A stretch of 64,000 nucleotides of DNA from Williamsia faeni (GTDB lineage: Bacteria > Actinomycetota > Actinomycetes > Mycobacteriales > Mycobacteriaceae), in assembly GCA_003202005.1 (NCBI GenBank), contig QJJF01000009.1, forward strand, positions 1 to 64,000, given 5' to 3'. Each line of letters opens with the position of its first letter. Position 1 is the stretch's first letter. Shown piece after piece: positions 18,343 through 27,422 of this stretch. The translations under genes were made by a program, and so were the position numbers. The notes under the pieces are model-generated. The model did no database searches, was not told where the DNA came from, and was given only the letters and a program-made list of their open reading frames with translations.

Positions 18343-19146
18343 TCAGTGATCCGCGGCGTGGTCGGCCAGGTCGATGTAGACGGCCGTCAGCAAGCAGAAG
18401 ATGTAGGCCTGCAACACGATCACCAGGAGTTCGAAGAAAGTGAATGCGATGCCGCCGAGCAGTGCCGGGAAGCCGAAGATCCAGGTCCAGGCGTCCGTGG
18501 TGAAGAAGAAGTACTGGGTGGCGCTGAAGAACAGTACCAACAGGATGTGGCCGGCAAGCATGTTGGCCATCAGACGGACGGTCAGCGTGAACGGCCGCAA
18601 GATGAAGGTGGAGAGGAACTCGATCGGTATCAGCAACAAGTGCAGGGCAACCGGGACATCGGGGACGATGATGCTCGACTTGACGTAACCGAAGAAGCCG
18701 TACTTCTTGATACCGACGTAGTTGAAGGTGATGTACGACAGGGCCGCCAGGACGATCGGCATACCGATCAGACCGTTGGACGAGATGTTCAGGAACGGGA
18801 TGACGCCGGTCATGTTCGTGAACAGCACCGTGAAGAAGATCGTCACGAGAACCGGGAGGAAACGCTTCCCGTTCTCTTTCCCGAGGACACTCTCTGCGAT
18901 CTGGATGCGGACGAAGTCCAGTGCCAACTCACCGACATTCTGCAGACCCCGTGGAACCAGCTTCGGGCTGCGGAAGGCCAGCGCGAAGAAGACTGCACAG
19001 ACCACAGCCATCAACACGCGGATCAGCATCAGACGATCGACTTCGAAGATCGTTCCTTCGAAAAGGACTGCATCAGGGTAAAAGTCGGACAGCGAAGGCG
19101 GGTGGTAACCCCCATCGCCTGCCGCGAGGTTCAAGACGCTCAGCAC
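18343..19146 (-). CDS. atpB: F0F1 ATP synthase subunit a
   Basis: A 267-residue polytopic membrane subunit that forms the proton half-channels. The signature LRPFTLTVRLMANMLAGHILL contains the essential arginine facing the c ring. The start is a GTG with GGGAGAGA directly before it; a slightly later start cannot be excluded. It is the first core atp gene and follows a 281-bp non-coding leader after the AtpI-like gene. Confidence 0.95.
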   Translation of the reverse strand: MLSVLNLAAGDGGYHPPSLSDFYPDAVLFEGTIFEVDRLMLIRVLMAVVCAVFFALAFRSPKLVPRGLQNVGELALDFVRIQIAESVLGKENGKRFLPVLVTIFFTVLFTNMTGVIPFLNISSNGLIGMPIVLAALSYITFNYVGIKKYGFFGYVKSSIIVPDVPVALHLLLIPIEFLSTFILRPFTLTVRLMANMLAGHILLVLFFSATQYFFFTTDAWTWIFGFPALLGGIAFTFFELLVIVLQAYIFCLLTAVYIDLADHAADH

Positions 19147-19427
19147 TCTCTCCCGTGCTCTGGCCGCAGGTCAGCATGCCTGCAGTTCGACCGGACATAA
19201 TTCAGATCAAGCAAAAGTTCTTTACAGACTTCGTGCCGTACACGGCCCCTGGGTTTCATAGGCTGAAGTCGCATCGTCTGCGCCTTCTCGCGTGGCACGG
19301 CAGTTCGATCACCGGACTGGTCAAGTCCGGTTCTCTTCCGCGCGCCAACGATAGCAACCGGCTGACAACCGTCATAGTGCGGGTATCTACCAGAGGCCAT
19401 TACTACCCTGTGTAGTATGTCCGGATT
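19147..19427 (-). promoter_or_regulatory. atp operon leader with hairpins
   Basis: A 281-bp gap before atpB. ACCGGACT (19311-19318) and AGTCCGGT (19324-19331) form a perfect 8-bp stem with a 5-base loop. A weaker TACTAC/GTAGTA stem (19401-19417) lies just after the AtpI-like stop and may terminate that transcript. A -10-like TTATGT (19195-19200, minus) could start the atp transcript, but its -35 is weak. No gene is visible. Confidence 0.4.
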
Positions 19428-19898
19428 CTAACCGTCTTCGTCCGCGTTGTCATCATCAGCGGTGTCGACGTAGGGGATCTTGGTGGTCATGATCGCGTAG
19501 GTCTCGCACCCGAGCACGATGACCATGGCAAACAGAGCCGTCACACCCAGCGCGACGTGATTGAGCGATTCGACGTTCCTCAACGCCGCCAGTGCCAACA
19601 TCGCCAGCAACAGCTTCAGCAGCCAGGTCCCCATCAGGATCGCGCCACCGGTCGTCGGCGACGCATCGGCCGTCAGAACCACTACGACCACGGTGAACAG
19701 GATGAATCCGCCACCGAACGCTGCACCCACCAGCGCGCCCCAGAAGCCTTCGCTGCCGTCGATCAATCCCCAGACGATCGTGCTGAGCACGGTCAGCACG
19801 ACCAGGCTGAGCGCGCCGTAGCGGATCGCCTTCTGCAGCGGGGTGATCGGTTTGGCGTTGTTCGGGGTGGTCAGTGCTGGATCAGAAGCTTCGCTCAC
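19428..19898 (-). CDS. AtpI-like small membrane protein of the ATP synthase cluster
   Basis: A 156-residue protein with four predicted membrane helices (near residues 28-48, 52-76, 86-107 and 115-136) and an acidic C-terminal tail (TADDDNADEDG). It occupies the place of Rv1303 between wecA and atpB. AtpI proteins help assemble the c ring; similarity here is by topology and position, not by a clear motif. The open frame runs far upstream into wecA, so I place the start at the GTG at 19898, 20 bp after wecA ends and preceded by GGAAGG. Confidence 0.75.
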   Translation of the reverse strand: MSEASDPALTTPNNAKPITPLQKAIRYGALSLVVLTVLSTIVWGLIDGSEGFWGALVGAAFGGGFILFTVVVVVLTADASPTTGGAILMGTWLLKLLLAMLALAALRNVESLNHVALGVTALFAMVIVLGCETYAIMTTKIPYVDTADDDNADEDG

Positions 19899-19918
19899 CC
19901 TTCCAGGGTAAGGGGCGC

Positions 19919-21142
19919 TCAGGAAGCGCTGATACCGACACCGGTTCGGTGACGGTTGCGGAGCCGGGGAACGATCGTCGCGAGCATCGCGATGATCAGG
20001 CCTCCACCCAATACCGGCAGCACCACCGAGGCCGAGAACAGTGTGCTGGCGGCCGCACTGAATGCCAGTACACCGACCCACAGGTAGATGACCAGGACCA
20101 CGCGACGATGGGAATGGCCGAGCTCGAGAAGCCGGTGATGCAGATGCATCTTGTCCGGTGTGTAGAAGCCGACGCCGGCGCGCGTACGCCGGATCACCGC
20201 CAGCAACATGTCGAGCATCGGGATGAACATGACCGCCGCCACCAGGATGATCGGCGAGAGCAGCGTGAAAACGTCCGCCGGACCGTAAGCATTGATCGCG
20301 ATACGTCCGGAGGCGCTGGTCGAGGCCGCAGCGAGCATCAGGCCGATGAGCATCGAACCGGAATCGCCCATGAAGATGCGGGCCGGCTGGAAGTTGTGTG
20401 GGAGGAAGCCGAGGCAGGCGCCGGCAAGAATCGCCGCGATGAGGGCAGGCGGGTAATAGCTGACATCGCCGCCCTGATCGTGGAGAAGTCCCAGCGAGAA
20501 GGCACAGATCGCCAGTGCCGCGATCAGCGCGAGACCCGCCGCCAGTCCGTCGAGACCGTCGACGAAATTCATCGCGTTGACCGTTGCGACGGTGACCGCG
20601 ATGGTGAGCAGGCCCGATTGCAGCGGGTCGAGGATGACGGTCCCGATATCCCCGAACGGGACCGCGACGACTGTCCAGCTCAGACCCATGAGCACCAGAA
20701 CGCCGGCAGCGGTGAGCTGACCGACGAATTTGGTGAGCGCGTCGATACCCCACCTGTCGTCGATGATGCCGACCAGCACGATGACCCCACCGGCCACCAC
20801 CACGGCGTTCATGTCGTCGGTGTAGTCGAACCCTCGGGTCAGTGCCGGCAGTTCGCCGGCCAGGATCATGCCTGCCAGCACACCGATATACATGCCGACG
20901 CCACCCAGACGTGGGGTCGGAATCGCATGGACGTCGCGGTTACGAGGCACCGCGACAGCGCCGGTCCGGGTGGCGACAACGCGCACCAGGCCGGTGATCA
21001 GGTAGGTGATGAGTGCCGCACACAAGCCGACCAGCATCAACTCACGCAGCGGTACACCGGCACCGCTGCTGGTGAGACCGGACTGGGCGGCGATCAACAC
21101 ACCGTTGCCCTCACTCACCGACGTCGAATAGGCCACGGGCAC
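19919..21142 (-). CDS. wecA: decaprenyl-phosphate GlcNAc-1-phosphate transferase (WecA/Rfe family)
   Basis: A 407-residue polytopic membrane enzyme with about ten or eleven helices. It moves GlcNAc-1-phosphate from UDP-GlcNAc to decaprenyl phosphate, the first step of the arabinogalactan linker unit. The metal-binding MNFVDGLDGLAAG loop and the later MGDSGSMLIG and HLHHRLLELGHSHR motifs are clear. The position between sua5 and the AtpI-like gene equals Rv1302. Its presence supports a mycolata cell wall. Confidence 0.92.
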   Translation of the reverse strand: MPVAYSTSVSEGNGVLIAAQSGLTSSGAGVPLRELMLVGLCAALITYLITGLVRVVATRTGAVAVPRNRDVHAIPTPRLGGVGMYIGVLAGMILAGELPALTRGFDYTDDMNAVVVAGGVIVLVGIIDDRWGIDALTKFVGQLTAAGVLVLMGLSWTVVAVPFGDIGTVILDPLQSGLLTIAVTVATVNAMNFVDGLDGLAAGLALIAALAICAFSLGLLHDQGGDVSYYPPALIAAILAGACLGFLPHNFQPARIFMGDSGSMLIGLMLAAASTSASGRIAINAYGPADVFTLLSPIILVAAVMFIPMLDMLLAVIRRTRAGVGFYTPDKMHLHHRLLELGHSHRRVVLVIYLWVGVLAFSAAASTLFSASVVLPVLGGGLIIAMLATIVPRLRNRHRTGVGISAS

Positions 21143-21169
21143 AAACGATACTGGTGACAGACATTCGGG

Positions 21170-21832
21170 TCAGACCCGCAGACTCTCGACGTCGGTGCCG
21201 ATGACCTCGGCGATCTCCTCGGAGCTGATCGCACCTTCGCGCAGGATCTTGGGGGTGACATCGGTCAGGTCGACGATCGTCGACGGCACGGCTTTCGCCG
21301 CTGGTCCGCCATCGAGGTAGACCGCGACGGACTCCCCCAGCTGCTCGCGGGCCTGCTCTGCGGTCGTGGCCGGTGACCGGCCGGAGATGTTCGCACTCGA
21401 CACCGCCATCGGGCCCACCTCGCGCAACACCTCGATCGCCACCGGGTGCAGCGGCATCCGCAGCATCACGGTGCCCCTGGTGTCACCAAGATCCCAGGCC
21501 AGCGACGGGGCCTGGTGCACGACCAGGCTCAAACCGCCGGGCCAGAACGCCCGGGTCAGCTCGCGCGCCGTCGGTGACACCGACAGGACCAGCCCGTCGA
21601 TGGTCGTCCACGACCCCACCAGAACCGGCACCGGCATGTCACGGCCTCGGCCCTTTGCGGCCAGCAGGCTGTTGACCGCCTCGGAATCAAAAGCGTCGCA
21701 ACCGATCCCATAAAGGGTGTCGGTAGGCATGACGATCAGGCGGCCACCCTTGGCGGCGCCGACCGCGGCGCGCAGGCCTGCGGACCGCGCTCCGGGATTA
21801 CTGCAATCGAACGTAGTGCTCACGGCGTCCAT
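21170..21832 (-). CDS. L-threonylcarbamoyladenylate synthase (Sua5/YrdC/TsaC family)
   Basis: A 220-residue single YrdC-domain enzyme that makes threonylcarbamoyl-AMP from threonine, bicarbonate and ATP for the t6A37 modification of tRNAs reading ANN codons. Visible motifs are PTDTLYGIGCDA near the N terminus, KGRGRDMP and the SSANISGRSP segment near residue 150. It lies between prmC (23-bp gap) and wecA (27-bp gap) in one minus-strand run, as in mycobacteria (Rv1301). Confidence 0.92.
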   Translation of the reverse strand: MDAVSTTFDCSNPGARSAGLRAAVGAAKGGRLIVMPTDTLYGIGCDAFDSEAVNSLLAAKGRGRDMPVPVLVGSWTTIDGLVLSVSPTARELTRAFWPGGLSLVVHQAPSLAWDLGDTRGTVMLRMPLHPVAIEVLREVGPMAVSSANISGRSPATTAEQAREQLGESVAVYLDGGPAAKAVPSTIVDLTDVTPKILREGAISSEEIAEVIGTDVESLRV

Positions 21833-21855
21833 CCTTGCACGTTGCCCGAGGCCGA

Positions 21856-22704
21856 TCAGCGACGCGTGGCGGTGACAAACCGCGCACGGTCGGCGAGATC
21901 GTGGTTCTGGGTGATCGAACCGAAGCGCCCGTCGGTCTCGAGCGCGTCCATCACGAGGTTGCCGGTGGTGTCGTCGTGTTCAATCCCGACCGCACAGCCG
22001 GGGCGCAGAATGCGGGCGACGACCGAGATCATCGGTGTGATCACGCTCATCCCGTCGGCACCACCGAACAACGCAGTCGCCGGGTCGTAGTCGGCCACCT
22101 CGACCGGGAGCTCTGCCCCCACCGGGATATACGGCGGATTCGACACCACGAGATCGGCATGGACCTCCGGCAAGATGTTCGGATCGGCCGCGTCGCCGAG
22201 GTGTACGGTGACCCGGTCCCGAACCTCGGCCGGCATTCGAGACAGGTTGTGGCACAGCCATTTGTGTGCAGCGTCGTCGATTTCGACGGCATGGACCTCG
22301 GCGCCGGAATGGCCGACGGCCAGTGCCAGCGCCAATGCACCGCTACCGCTGCACAGATCGACCACCACCGGGTGCGACATCTGCTCAATCTGCTCCAGGG
22401 CCCACGCGTAGAGCAGTTCCGTCTCCATCCGTGGGATGAAGACCCCGGGACCGACGTCGAGTTCGATCGGTCCGAAAGCAACGTGGCCGACGATGTGCTG
22501 AAGGGGTTCACGCCGTGCACGTCGATCGACGAGTTCGCGATAGCGACGTGCCTCGGCGTCCGACAGCTCGTCGACCACGATCAGCTCACCGACCGACCGG
22601 CCGAGTACAAACGCGAGCAGCAGGCCCGCATCGACCTGCGCGTTGGGCACTCCGGCCGCGGACAGTTGCACCGCAGCAGCCCGGCGAACTTCCTTGGCGC
22701 TCAC
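21856..22704 (-). CDS. prmC: peptide chain release factor N5-glutamine methyltransferase PrmC/HemK
   Basis: A 282-residue SAM-dependent methyltransferase that methylates the glutamine of the GGQ motif in release factors. It has an N-terminal helical domain (1-100), SAM motif [16 protein letters not shown] (113-128) and the catalytic NPPY (189-192). It starts in the prfA stop codon, so it is translationally coupled to the gene for its own substrate. Confidence 0.95.
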   Translation of the reverse strand: MSAKEVRRAAAVQLSAAGVPNAQVDAGLLLAFVLGRSVGELIVVDELSDAEARRYRELVDRRARREPLQHIVGHVAFGPIELDVGPGVFIPRMETELLYAWALEQIEQMSHPVVVDLCSGSGALALALAVGHSGAEVHAVEIDDAAHKWLCHNLSRMPAEVRDRVTVHLGDAADPNILPEVHADLVVSNPPYIPVGAELPVEVADYDPATALFGGADGMSVITPMISVVARILRPGCAVGIEHDDTTGNLVMDALETDGRFGSITQNHDLADRARFVTATRR

Positions 22705-23777
22705 TCCGCCTCGAGGCGAGCCTGACGATCCGCAGCGCTGAGCGCGTCGAGGAGCGCATCCATGTCGCCGGCGAGCACCGCGTCGAGATTCTGCGCCTTG
22801 TAACCGATGCGATGGTCGGTCACGCGGTTCTCCGGGTAGTTGTAGGTGCGGATCCGCTCAGAACGGTCGACCGTACGGATCTGAGCTGCCCGGCCCTGCG
22901 ACGCCTCGGCGTTGGCGGCTTCTTCCGCGACGACTTGCAACCGGGCCGCGAGGACCTGCATGGCACGCGCCTTGTTCTGCAACTGAGATCGTTCGTTCTG
23001 GCAGGTCACCACGATCCCGGTGGGCAGGTGGGTGAGCCGGACCGCGGAGTCGGTGGTGTTGACACCCTGTCCGCCTTTGCCGGAGCTGCGATAGACGTCG
23101 ACTCGGAGATCGTTTTCGTCGATCTGGACCTGTTCGACCTCGTCGGGTTCGGGGAAGATCAGGACACCGGCCGCCGAGGTGTGGATGCGACCTTGCGATT
23201 CGGTGACCGGAACGCGCTGCACCCGGTGGACTCCGCCTTCGAACTTCAACCGGGCCCACACGCCGTCGAGTCCCTCGCCCTTGGACTTGATGGAGATGGT
23301 GGCATCTTTGTATCCGCCCAGGTCGGATTCCGTCAGACCCAGGGTCTGGGCCTTCCATCCTTGGCGCTCACAGTATTTGAGGTACATCCGCGCGAGATCG
23401 GAGGCGAACAGCGCCGATTCCTCACCACCGGCACCGGATTTGATCTCCAGCACCACGTCGTCGGCGTCATGCGGATCGCGGGGCGACAGCAGATCGGTCA
23501 GTGCCTCATCGAGGGTGGCGACGGTCTCCTCGAGCTCCGGGATCTCGGCGGCAAACGCACTGTCGTCGGCTGCGAGTTCGCGCGCCGCTTCCAAATCGTC
23601 CTGTGCTGCCTGAAGTTTCGTGTACGTCGCCATGATCGGGGCGAGTTCGGCGAACCGCTTGCCCACCCGCCGCGCGGCAGTCGGATCGTTGTGCAACGAG
23701 GGATCGGACATCTGGCTCTGCAAGCCGGCATGCTCGGCAAGGATGTCGTCGATCGCGGATGGATCGGAAGTACTCAT
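22701..23777 (-). CDS. prfA: peptide chain release factor 1
   Basis: A 358-residue RF1 that reads UAA and UAG and triggers peptide release. The codon-recognition tripeptide is P190-V-T192 (RF1 type), and the catalytic GGQ is at 235-237. It lies 135 bp after rpmE, with a strong terminator between them, so it probably has its own promoter in that gap. It overlaps prmC by 4 bp. Confidence 0.97.
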   Translation of the reverse strand: MSTSDPSAIDDILAEHAGLQSQMSDPSLHNDPTAARRVGKRFAELAPIMATYTKLQAAQDDLEAARELAADDSAFAAEIPELEETVATLDEALTDLLSPRDPHDADDVVLEIKSGAGGEESALFASDLARMYLKYCERQGWKAQTLGLTESDLGGYKDATISIKSKGEGLDGVWARLKFEGGVHRVQRVPVTESQGRIHTSAAGVLIFPEPDEVEQVQIDENDLRVDVYRSSGKGGQGVNTTDSAVRLTHLPTGIVVTCQNERSQLQNKARAMQVLAARLQVVAEEAANAEASQGRAAQIRTVDRSERIRTYNYPENRVTDHRIGYKAQNLDAVLAGDMDALLDALSAADRQARLEAE

Positions 23778-23862
23778 GACTTGATTCCTTGACGATGTGG
23801 CTGCGACGAAATGGCTGCGGAGCCGTGACGGGGTGGCCGGGGATGGACGCAGGGAAAAGAAA

Positions 23863-23905
23863 AACCGGCGCCTGACCCGCCACAGGGCAGAGTCAGACGC
23901 CGGTT
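23863..23905 (-). terminator. rho-independent terminator of rpmE
   Basis: AACCGGCGCCTGAC (23863-23876) and GTCAGACGCCGGTT (23892-23905) pair with one mismatch. On the minus strand the stem is followed by a T-rich run (TTTTCTTTTCCC), giving a classic intrinsic terminator 8 bp after the rpmE stop. Confidence 0.88.
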
Positions 23906-23912
23906 GTCCAAG

Positions 23913-24149
23913 CTAGTTGTCTGCTGCGTCTTTCTTTGCAGCGGCCCGCTTGCCGTAACGCTTCTCGAAGCGCGCAACACGGCCGCCGGTGTCGAGAATC
24001 TTCTGCTTGCCCGTGTAGAACGGGTGGCACTGCGAGCAGACCTCGACGTTGATCCGACCCGACGCCTGGGTGGAGTGGGTCTGGAAAGTGTTCCCGCAGC
24101 CGCAGACCACAGTGGTCTCGACGTAGTCGGGGTGGATTCCCTGCTTCAT
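23913..24149 (-). CDS. rpmE: 50S ribosomal protein L31 (zinc-binding form)
   Basis: A 78-residue L31 with four cysteines (C16, C18, C37, C40) in the CGCG and CSQC segments. It is therefore the zinc-containing C+ type, not the zinc-free paralog made in zinc starvation. A lysine/alanine-rich tail ends the protein. It is monocistronic: a terminator follows directly, and the next upstream gene on that strand is rho, beyond the inserted DUF3105 gene. Confidence 0.96.
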   Translation of the reverse strand: MKQGIHPDYVETTVVCGCGNTFQTHSTQASGRINVEVCSQCHPFYTGKQKILDTGGRVARFEKRYGKRAAAKKDAADN

Positions 24150-24470
24150 TCTGGTGTCCCTTTCATGGTCGCCGGGTCACCTTCGCGGATCGAAGGTGTG
24201 AACCGGAACCGGACTCGACCGCTCAGTATGCCAGAACAGCCTCCCGACCTGCGAATCGCCTTCGCGCGATCGAGCTGACGGCCTGCATTGCGGCACGGTT
24301 ATGTCAACAACGATGTGCCCCGGATATTCCAGCGGACAGGGTCGCTGTCTCCCCTCCCGATCCCCCACCGTTCGAGCCCGGACCAGGGACGGTCGCCGAG
24401 TTCTGACATCTGACAGGATGGTGCCGCAGCAGATCCATCGCGGATCGGGGCCGAGCAGACAGGTGACAAC
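24150..24470. other. 321-bp gap between rpmE and the DUF3105 gene
   Basis: This holds the divergent upstream regions of rpmE and the DUF3105 lipoprotein gene. It also holds the eroded 3' end of a second DUF3105 copy (24345-24407). No other gene, RNA or operator is visible. Confidence 0.5.
24345..24407 (+). pseudogene. remnant of a DUF3105 gene 3' end
   Basis: Bases 24358-24407 match 25131-25180, the last codons of the intact gene just downstream, at 41 of 50 positions. In frame they read PDPPPFEPGPGTVAEF then stop, against TDPPPFEPGPGTVPES then stop in the intact gene. Further upstream the similarity fades. This looks like what remains of a tandem duplicate after recombination or decay. Confidence 0.7.
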
Positions 24471-25178
24471 GTGAAACCAGCGGTACTACTCGCGGCGACC
24501 GGATTATTGCTGGTCATCGGCCTCAGTGGTTGCACGTCGGAGCATTCGGGTGACCCCGTCGCCGGCGGCGGCAGTGGTTCCGGCGGCAGTACAACCCAGG
24601 ATTTCATTCCCAGCCGCTCCAATCCCGACCCGACCGATCAGATCGAGGGCGTGCTGAAGGTCTACTACCCTTCTGCCGAGCATGTCCTCGACTCCCAGAA
24701 GGTTGCATACACGTACGAGCCGCCGATCGGCGGTCGTCACGACTCCGTCTGGGCAACCTGCACCGGCATTGTGTACCCCATCGCGATCCGGACCGAAAAC
24801 GCCGTCCACTCCCTCGAACACGGCGCTGTGTGGGTCACGTACAACCCCGACGACGTCGACGCGGACCAGATCAGCGAACTCGAGCAGCGGGTCGATGGCC
24901 TCAACTACATGCTCATGTCACCGTATCCGGGTCTCGACCAACCGATCTCATTGCAGTCATGGGGCCACCAGCTGAAGGTCTCGGACGTCGACGACCCTCG
25001 GATCGACCAGTTCATCACCGCGACCAGGCAGAACACGCAGGCCGGGGTGTACGACGAAAATCCCACGGCGACCGGCTATCCCGAACCCGGCGCCACCTGC
25101 GCGATGGTGCCGGGGCGCTTCGACCCGACCGATCCCCCACCCTTCGAGCCGGGACCGGGCACCGTACCCGAGAGCTGA
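24471..25178 (+). CDS. DUF3105 lipoprotein
   Basis: A 235-residue secreted lipoprotein: signal peptide with lipobox LSGC and lipidated C21, a Gly/Ser-rich linker, then a DUF3105 domain. Conserved features shared with the paralog at 34387 include IEGVxKVYYP, WATCTGIVYP and RTENAVHSLEHGAVW. The His/Cys-rich core suggests metal or redox chemistry, but function is unknown. It is inserted, on the opposite strand, between rho and rpmE, which are neighbours in mycobacteria. The start is a GTG. A long-stem hairpin follows. Confidence 0.85.
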   Translation: MKPAVLLAATGLLLVIGLSGCTSEHSGDPVAGGGSGSGGSTTQDFIPSRSNPDPTDQIEGVLKVYYPSAEHVLDSQKVAYTYEPPIGGRHDSVWATCTGIVYPIAIRTENAVHSLEHGAVWVTYNPDDVDADQISELEQRVDGLNYMLMSPYPGLDQPISLQSWGHQLKVSDVDDPRIDQFITATRQNTQAGVYDENPTATGYPEPGATCAMVPGRFDPTDPPPFEPGPGTVPES

Positions 25179-25204
25179 CCCCGCGCAACCGCCAGACGAC
25201 GAAC

Positions 25205-25277
25205 AAACCCACCTCTTCCGGCCGTTTCCACACGTTGCACGTTGCAAAAGGTGGATATGGCTGAAAGAGGTGGGTTT
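25205..25277 (+). terminator. hairpin between the convergent DUF3105 and rho genes
   Basis: AAACCCACCTCTT (25205-25217) and AAGAGGTGGGTTT (25265-25277) form a perfect 13-bp stem around a 47-base loop. It is followed on the plus strand by a T-rich TTATTGTT. It sits between the converging ends of the DUF3105 gene and rho and could serve both. Confidence 0.6.
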
Positions 25278-25298
25278 ATTGTTGGTGCTGGGGACGAT

Positions 25299-27422
25299 TC
25301 AGTCGTCCTTCATGTTCCCCGGTGCGGTCTTTTGCACCTGCATCAGGAACTCCATGTTGTTCTTGGTCTTCTTCAACTGGCTGACCAACAGATCGATGGC
25401 CTGCTGCGAGTCCAGTCCGGAAAGCACCCGGCGCAGCTTGTGCACGATGGAGAACTCCTCCGGCGACAGCAGCAGCTCGTCCTTACGGGTACTGGACAGA
25501 TTGACGTCCACCGCCGGGAACACGCGACGCTCCGAGATCTTGCGATCCAGTTTGAGCTCCGCGTTACCGGTGCCCTTGAACTCCTCGAAAATGACGGTGT
25601 CACCGGTGGATCCGGTCTCGACCAGGGCCGAGGCGATGATCGTCAGTGATCCACCGTTTTCGATGTTCCGGGCCGCACCGAGGAAGCGCTTCGGCGGGTA
25701 GAGCGCCGTGGAATCGACACCACCGGACAGGATTCGGCCAGAGGCCGGTGACGCGTTGTTGTAGGCACGACCCAGGCGGGTGATCGAATCAAGCAGGACG
25801 ACAACGTCTTTGCCGTCTTCGACGAGACGCTTGGCCCGCTCGATGGCGAGCTCGGCGACCGACGTGTGATCTGACGGCGGCCGGTCGAAGGTGGAGGCGA
25901 TGACCTCACCCTTGACCGAGCGCTGCATGTCGGTGACCTCTTCAGGCCGCTCGTCGACGAGGACAACCATGAGGTAGCACTCGGGGTTGTTGATCGAGAT
26001 CGCGTTGGCGATGTTCTGCAGGATCGTGGTCTTACCCGCCTTGGGCGGTGAGACGATCAGCGCGCGCTGGCCCTTTCCGATGGGCATGACCAGGTCGATG
26101 ACGCGGGTCGAGATCCGCTCGCTCGTGGTTTCCAGACGCAGTCGCTGGTTCGGGTACAGCGGAGTCAGCTTGTTGAATTCCGGTCGCCGCTTGGCGGTTT
26201 CGACGTCGGCACCGTTCACCGAATCGAGGCGGACGAGCGGATTGAACTTCTGACGCTGGTTGGACTGGTCGCCTTCACGGGCCACCTTGACCGCACCGGT
26301 GATCGCGTCACCGCGACGCAGACCGTTCTTGCGGATCAGGTTCATCGACACGTAAACGTCGTTCTGGCCTGCGAGGTAACCGGAAGTGCGGACGAATGCG
26401 TAGTTGTCGAGGACGTCGAGAATGCCCGCGACCGGCTGCAACACATCGTCGTCGGAGATCTGCGGTTCGCCGCCACCGGCTGGGCCGTCGGTGCGATCGC
26501 GTCCACGGCGACGCTCGCGGAAGCGGCGACCGCGACGACCGCGGCCGTCTCCGTCGTCGTCGGGACCGTTGTCGCGGTTGTTGTCGCGGTTGTTGTTGCG
26601 CGGCCCGCTGCCCTGACCATCGGAATTGCGGTTGTCCGCGTTGCGACTGTCACGGTTGTCGACGCGGGTATCGGAACCACGGTTGTCACCGCGGTTGTCG
26701 GCGCCCCGATTGTCGCGGTTCTGACCGCCCTCGCGATTCTGGCCGCCGGATGCTCCGTCGCGCCCACCCTGGTTGTCCCGGGCGGTGTTCTGGCCGTCAC
26801 GGTTCTGCTGCCCGTCACGATTTTGCCCGTCACGTCCACGACGACGCTGACGACGCTGGTCAGAGCCATCGCCGGAGTCATTGTCGTCGCCTGAATCGGC
26901 GTTTTCGGTGGTGACTGCGGCATTCGAGCCGGCGTCATCGGCAGGCACGTCGGTCCTGTCGGCAGGCGCACCACGGCGACGCTCACGACGACCGGACTCG
27001 GCCGGAGCCGATTCAGCAGTGGCGTCGGCGGCCGGGGCCTGCTTGGTTTCGGCGCCCCTGGCCTCGGCGACCTGGTCGGCCTTCGCCGGGGCGGGCTGTT
27101 CGGCCGGGGCGCTCGTCGGCGCCGCAGCATCGGCCTTGACCTCGGCCTTCTCGGCCGGAGCCCTGGTGGCCGCAGCTTTGGTCTTGGCGGGCGCAGCAGC
27201 GGCCGAACCGCTCTGACGCTCCTTGATGGCAGCGATCAGGTCGCTCTTGCGCATACCTGATGTGCCTTTGATCCCGAGCTCGCCGGCGAGGCCGCGCAAC
27301 TCGGTGAGAACCATCCCCGACAGTCCGGTGCCACGACGACGTTCGGCTTTGGGAGTATCGACTCCGCCGAGGTCAAGCGTGTTTTCCGCACCCGATGCGT
27401 TGATGAGGTCCGTATCCGTCAA
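25299..27422 (-). CDS. rho: transcription termination factor Rho
   Basis: A 707-residue hexameric RNA-dependent ATPase. Order of parts: an N-terminal Rho_N/SAP-like segment (about 30-75); an Ala/Lys/Glu-rich stretch; an Asn/Arg/Asp/Gly-rich disordered insertion (about 155-310) full of NRDG, DNRG and QNRD units; the cold-shock RNA-binding domain; and the motor with Walker A SPPKAGKTT. E. coli Rho is about 419 residues; the insertion is typical of actinobacteria but long here. I chose the TTG at 27422 (MTDTDLINA) because AAAGGA precedes it and mycobacterial Rho starts the same way. It has its own promoter and a long leader. Confidence 0.95.
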   Translation of the reverse strand: MTDTDLINASGAENTLDLGGVDTPKAERRRGTGLSGMVLTELRGLAGELGIKGTSGMRKSDLIAAIKERQSGSAAAAPAKTKAAATRAPAEKAEVKADAAAPTSAPAEQPAPAKADQVAEARGAETKQAPAADATAESAPAESGRRERRRGAPADRTDVPADDAGSNAAVTTENADSGDDNDSGDGSDQRRQRRRGRDGQNRDGQQNRDGQNTARDNQGGRDGASGGQNREGGQNRDNRGADNRGDNRGSDTRVDNRDSRNADNRNSDGQGSGPRNNNRDNNRDNGPDDDGDGRGRRGRRFRERRRGRDRTDGPAGGGEPQISDDDVLQPVAGILDVLDNYAFVRTSGYLAGQNDVYVSMNLIRKNGLRRGDAITGAVKVAREGDQSNQRQKFNPLVRLDSVNGADVETAKRRPEFNKLTPLYPNQRLRLETTSERISTRVIDLVMPIGKGQRALIVSPPKAGKTTILQNIANAISINNPECYLMVVLVDERPEEVTDMQRSVKGEVIASTFDRPPSDHTSVAELAIERAKRLVEDGKDVVVLLDSITRLGRAYNNASPASGRILSGGVDSTALYPPKRFLGAARNIENGGSLTIIASALVETGSTGDTVIFEEFKGTGNAELKLDRKISERRVFPAVDVNLSSTRKDELLLSPEEFSIVHKLRRVLSGLDSQQAIDLLVSQLKKTKNNMEFLMQVQKTAPGNMKDD

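Noticed and set aside
19899-20753. N-terminal extension of the AtpI-like frame
   Set aside because: It lies inside wecA in another frame and is Arg-rich without features.
26342-27130. Thr/Pro-rich frame and apparent short repeats within rho
   Set aside because: The repeats encode the NRDG-type disordered insertion of Rho. They are not evenly spaced, have no unique spacers, and are not a CRISPR array.
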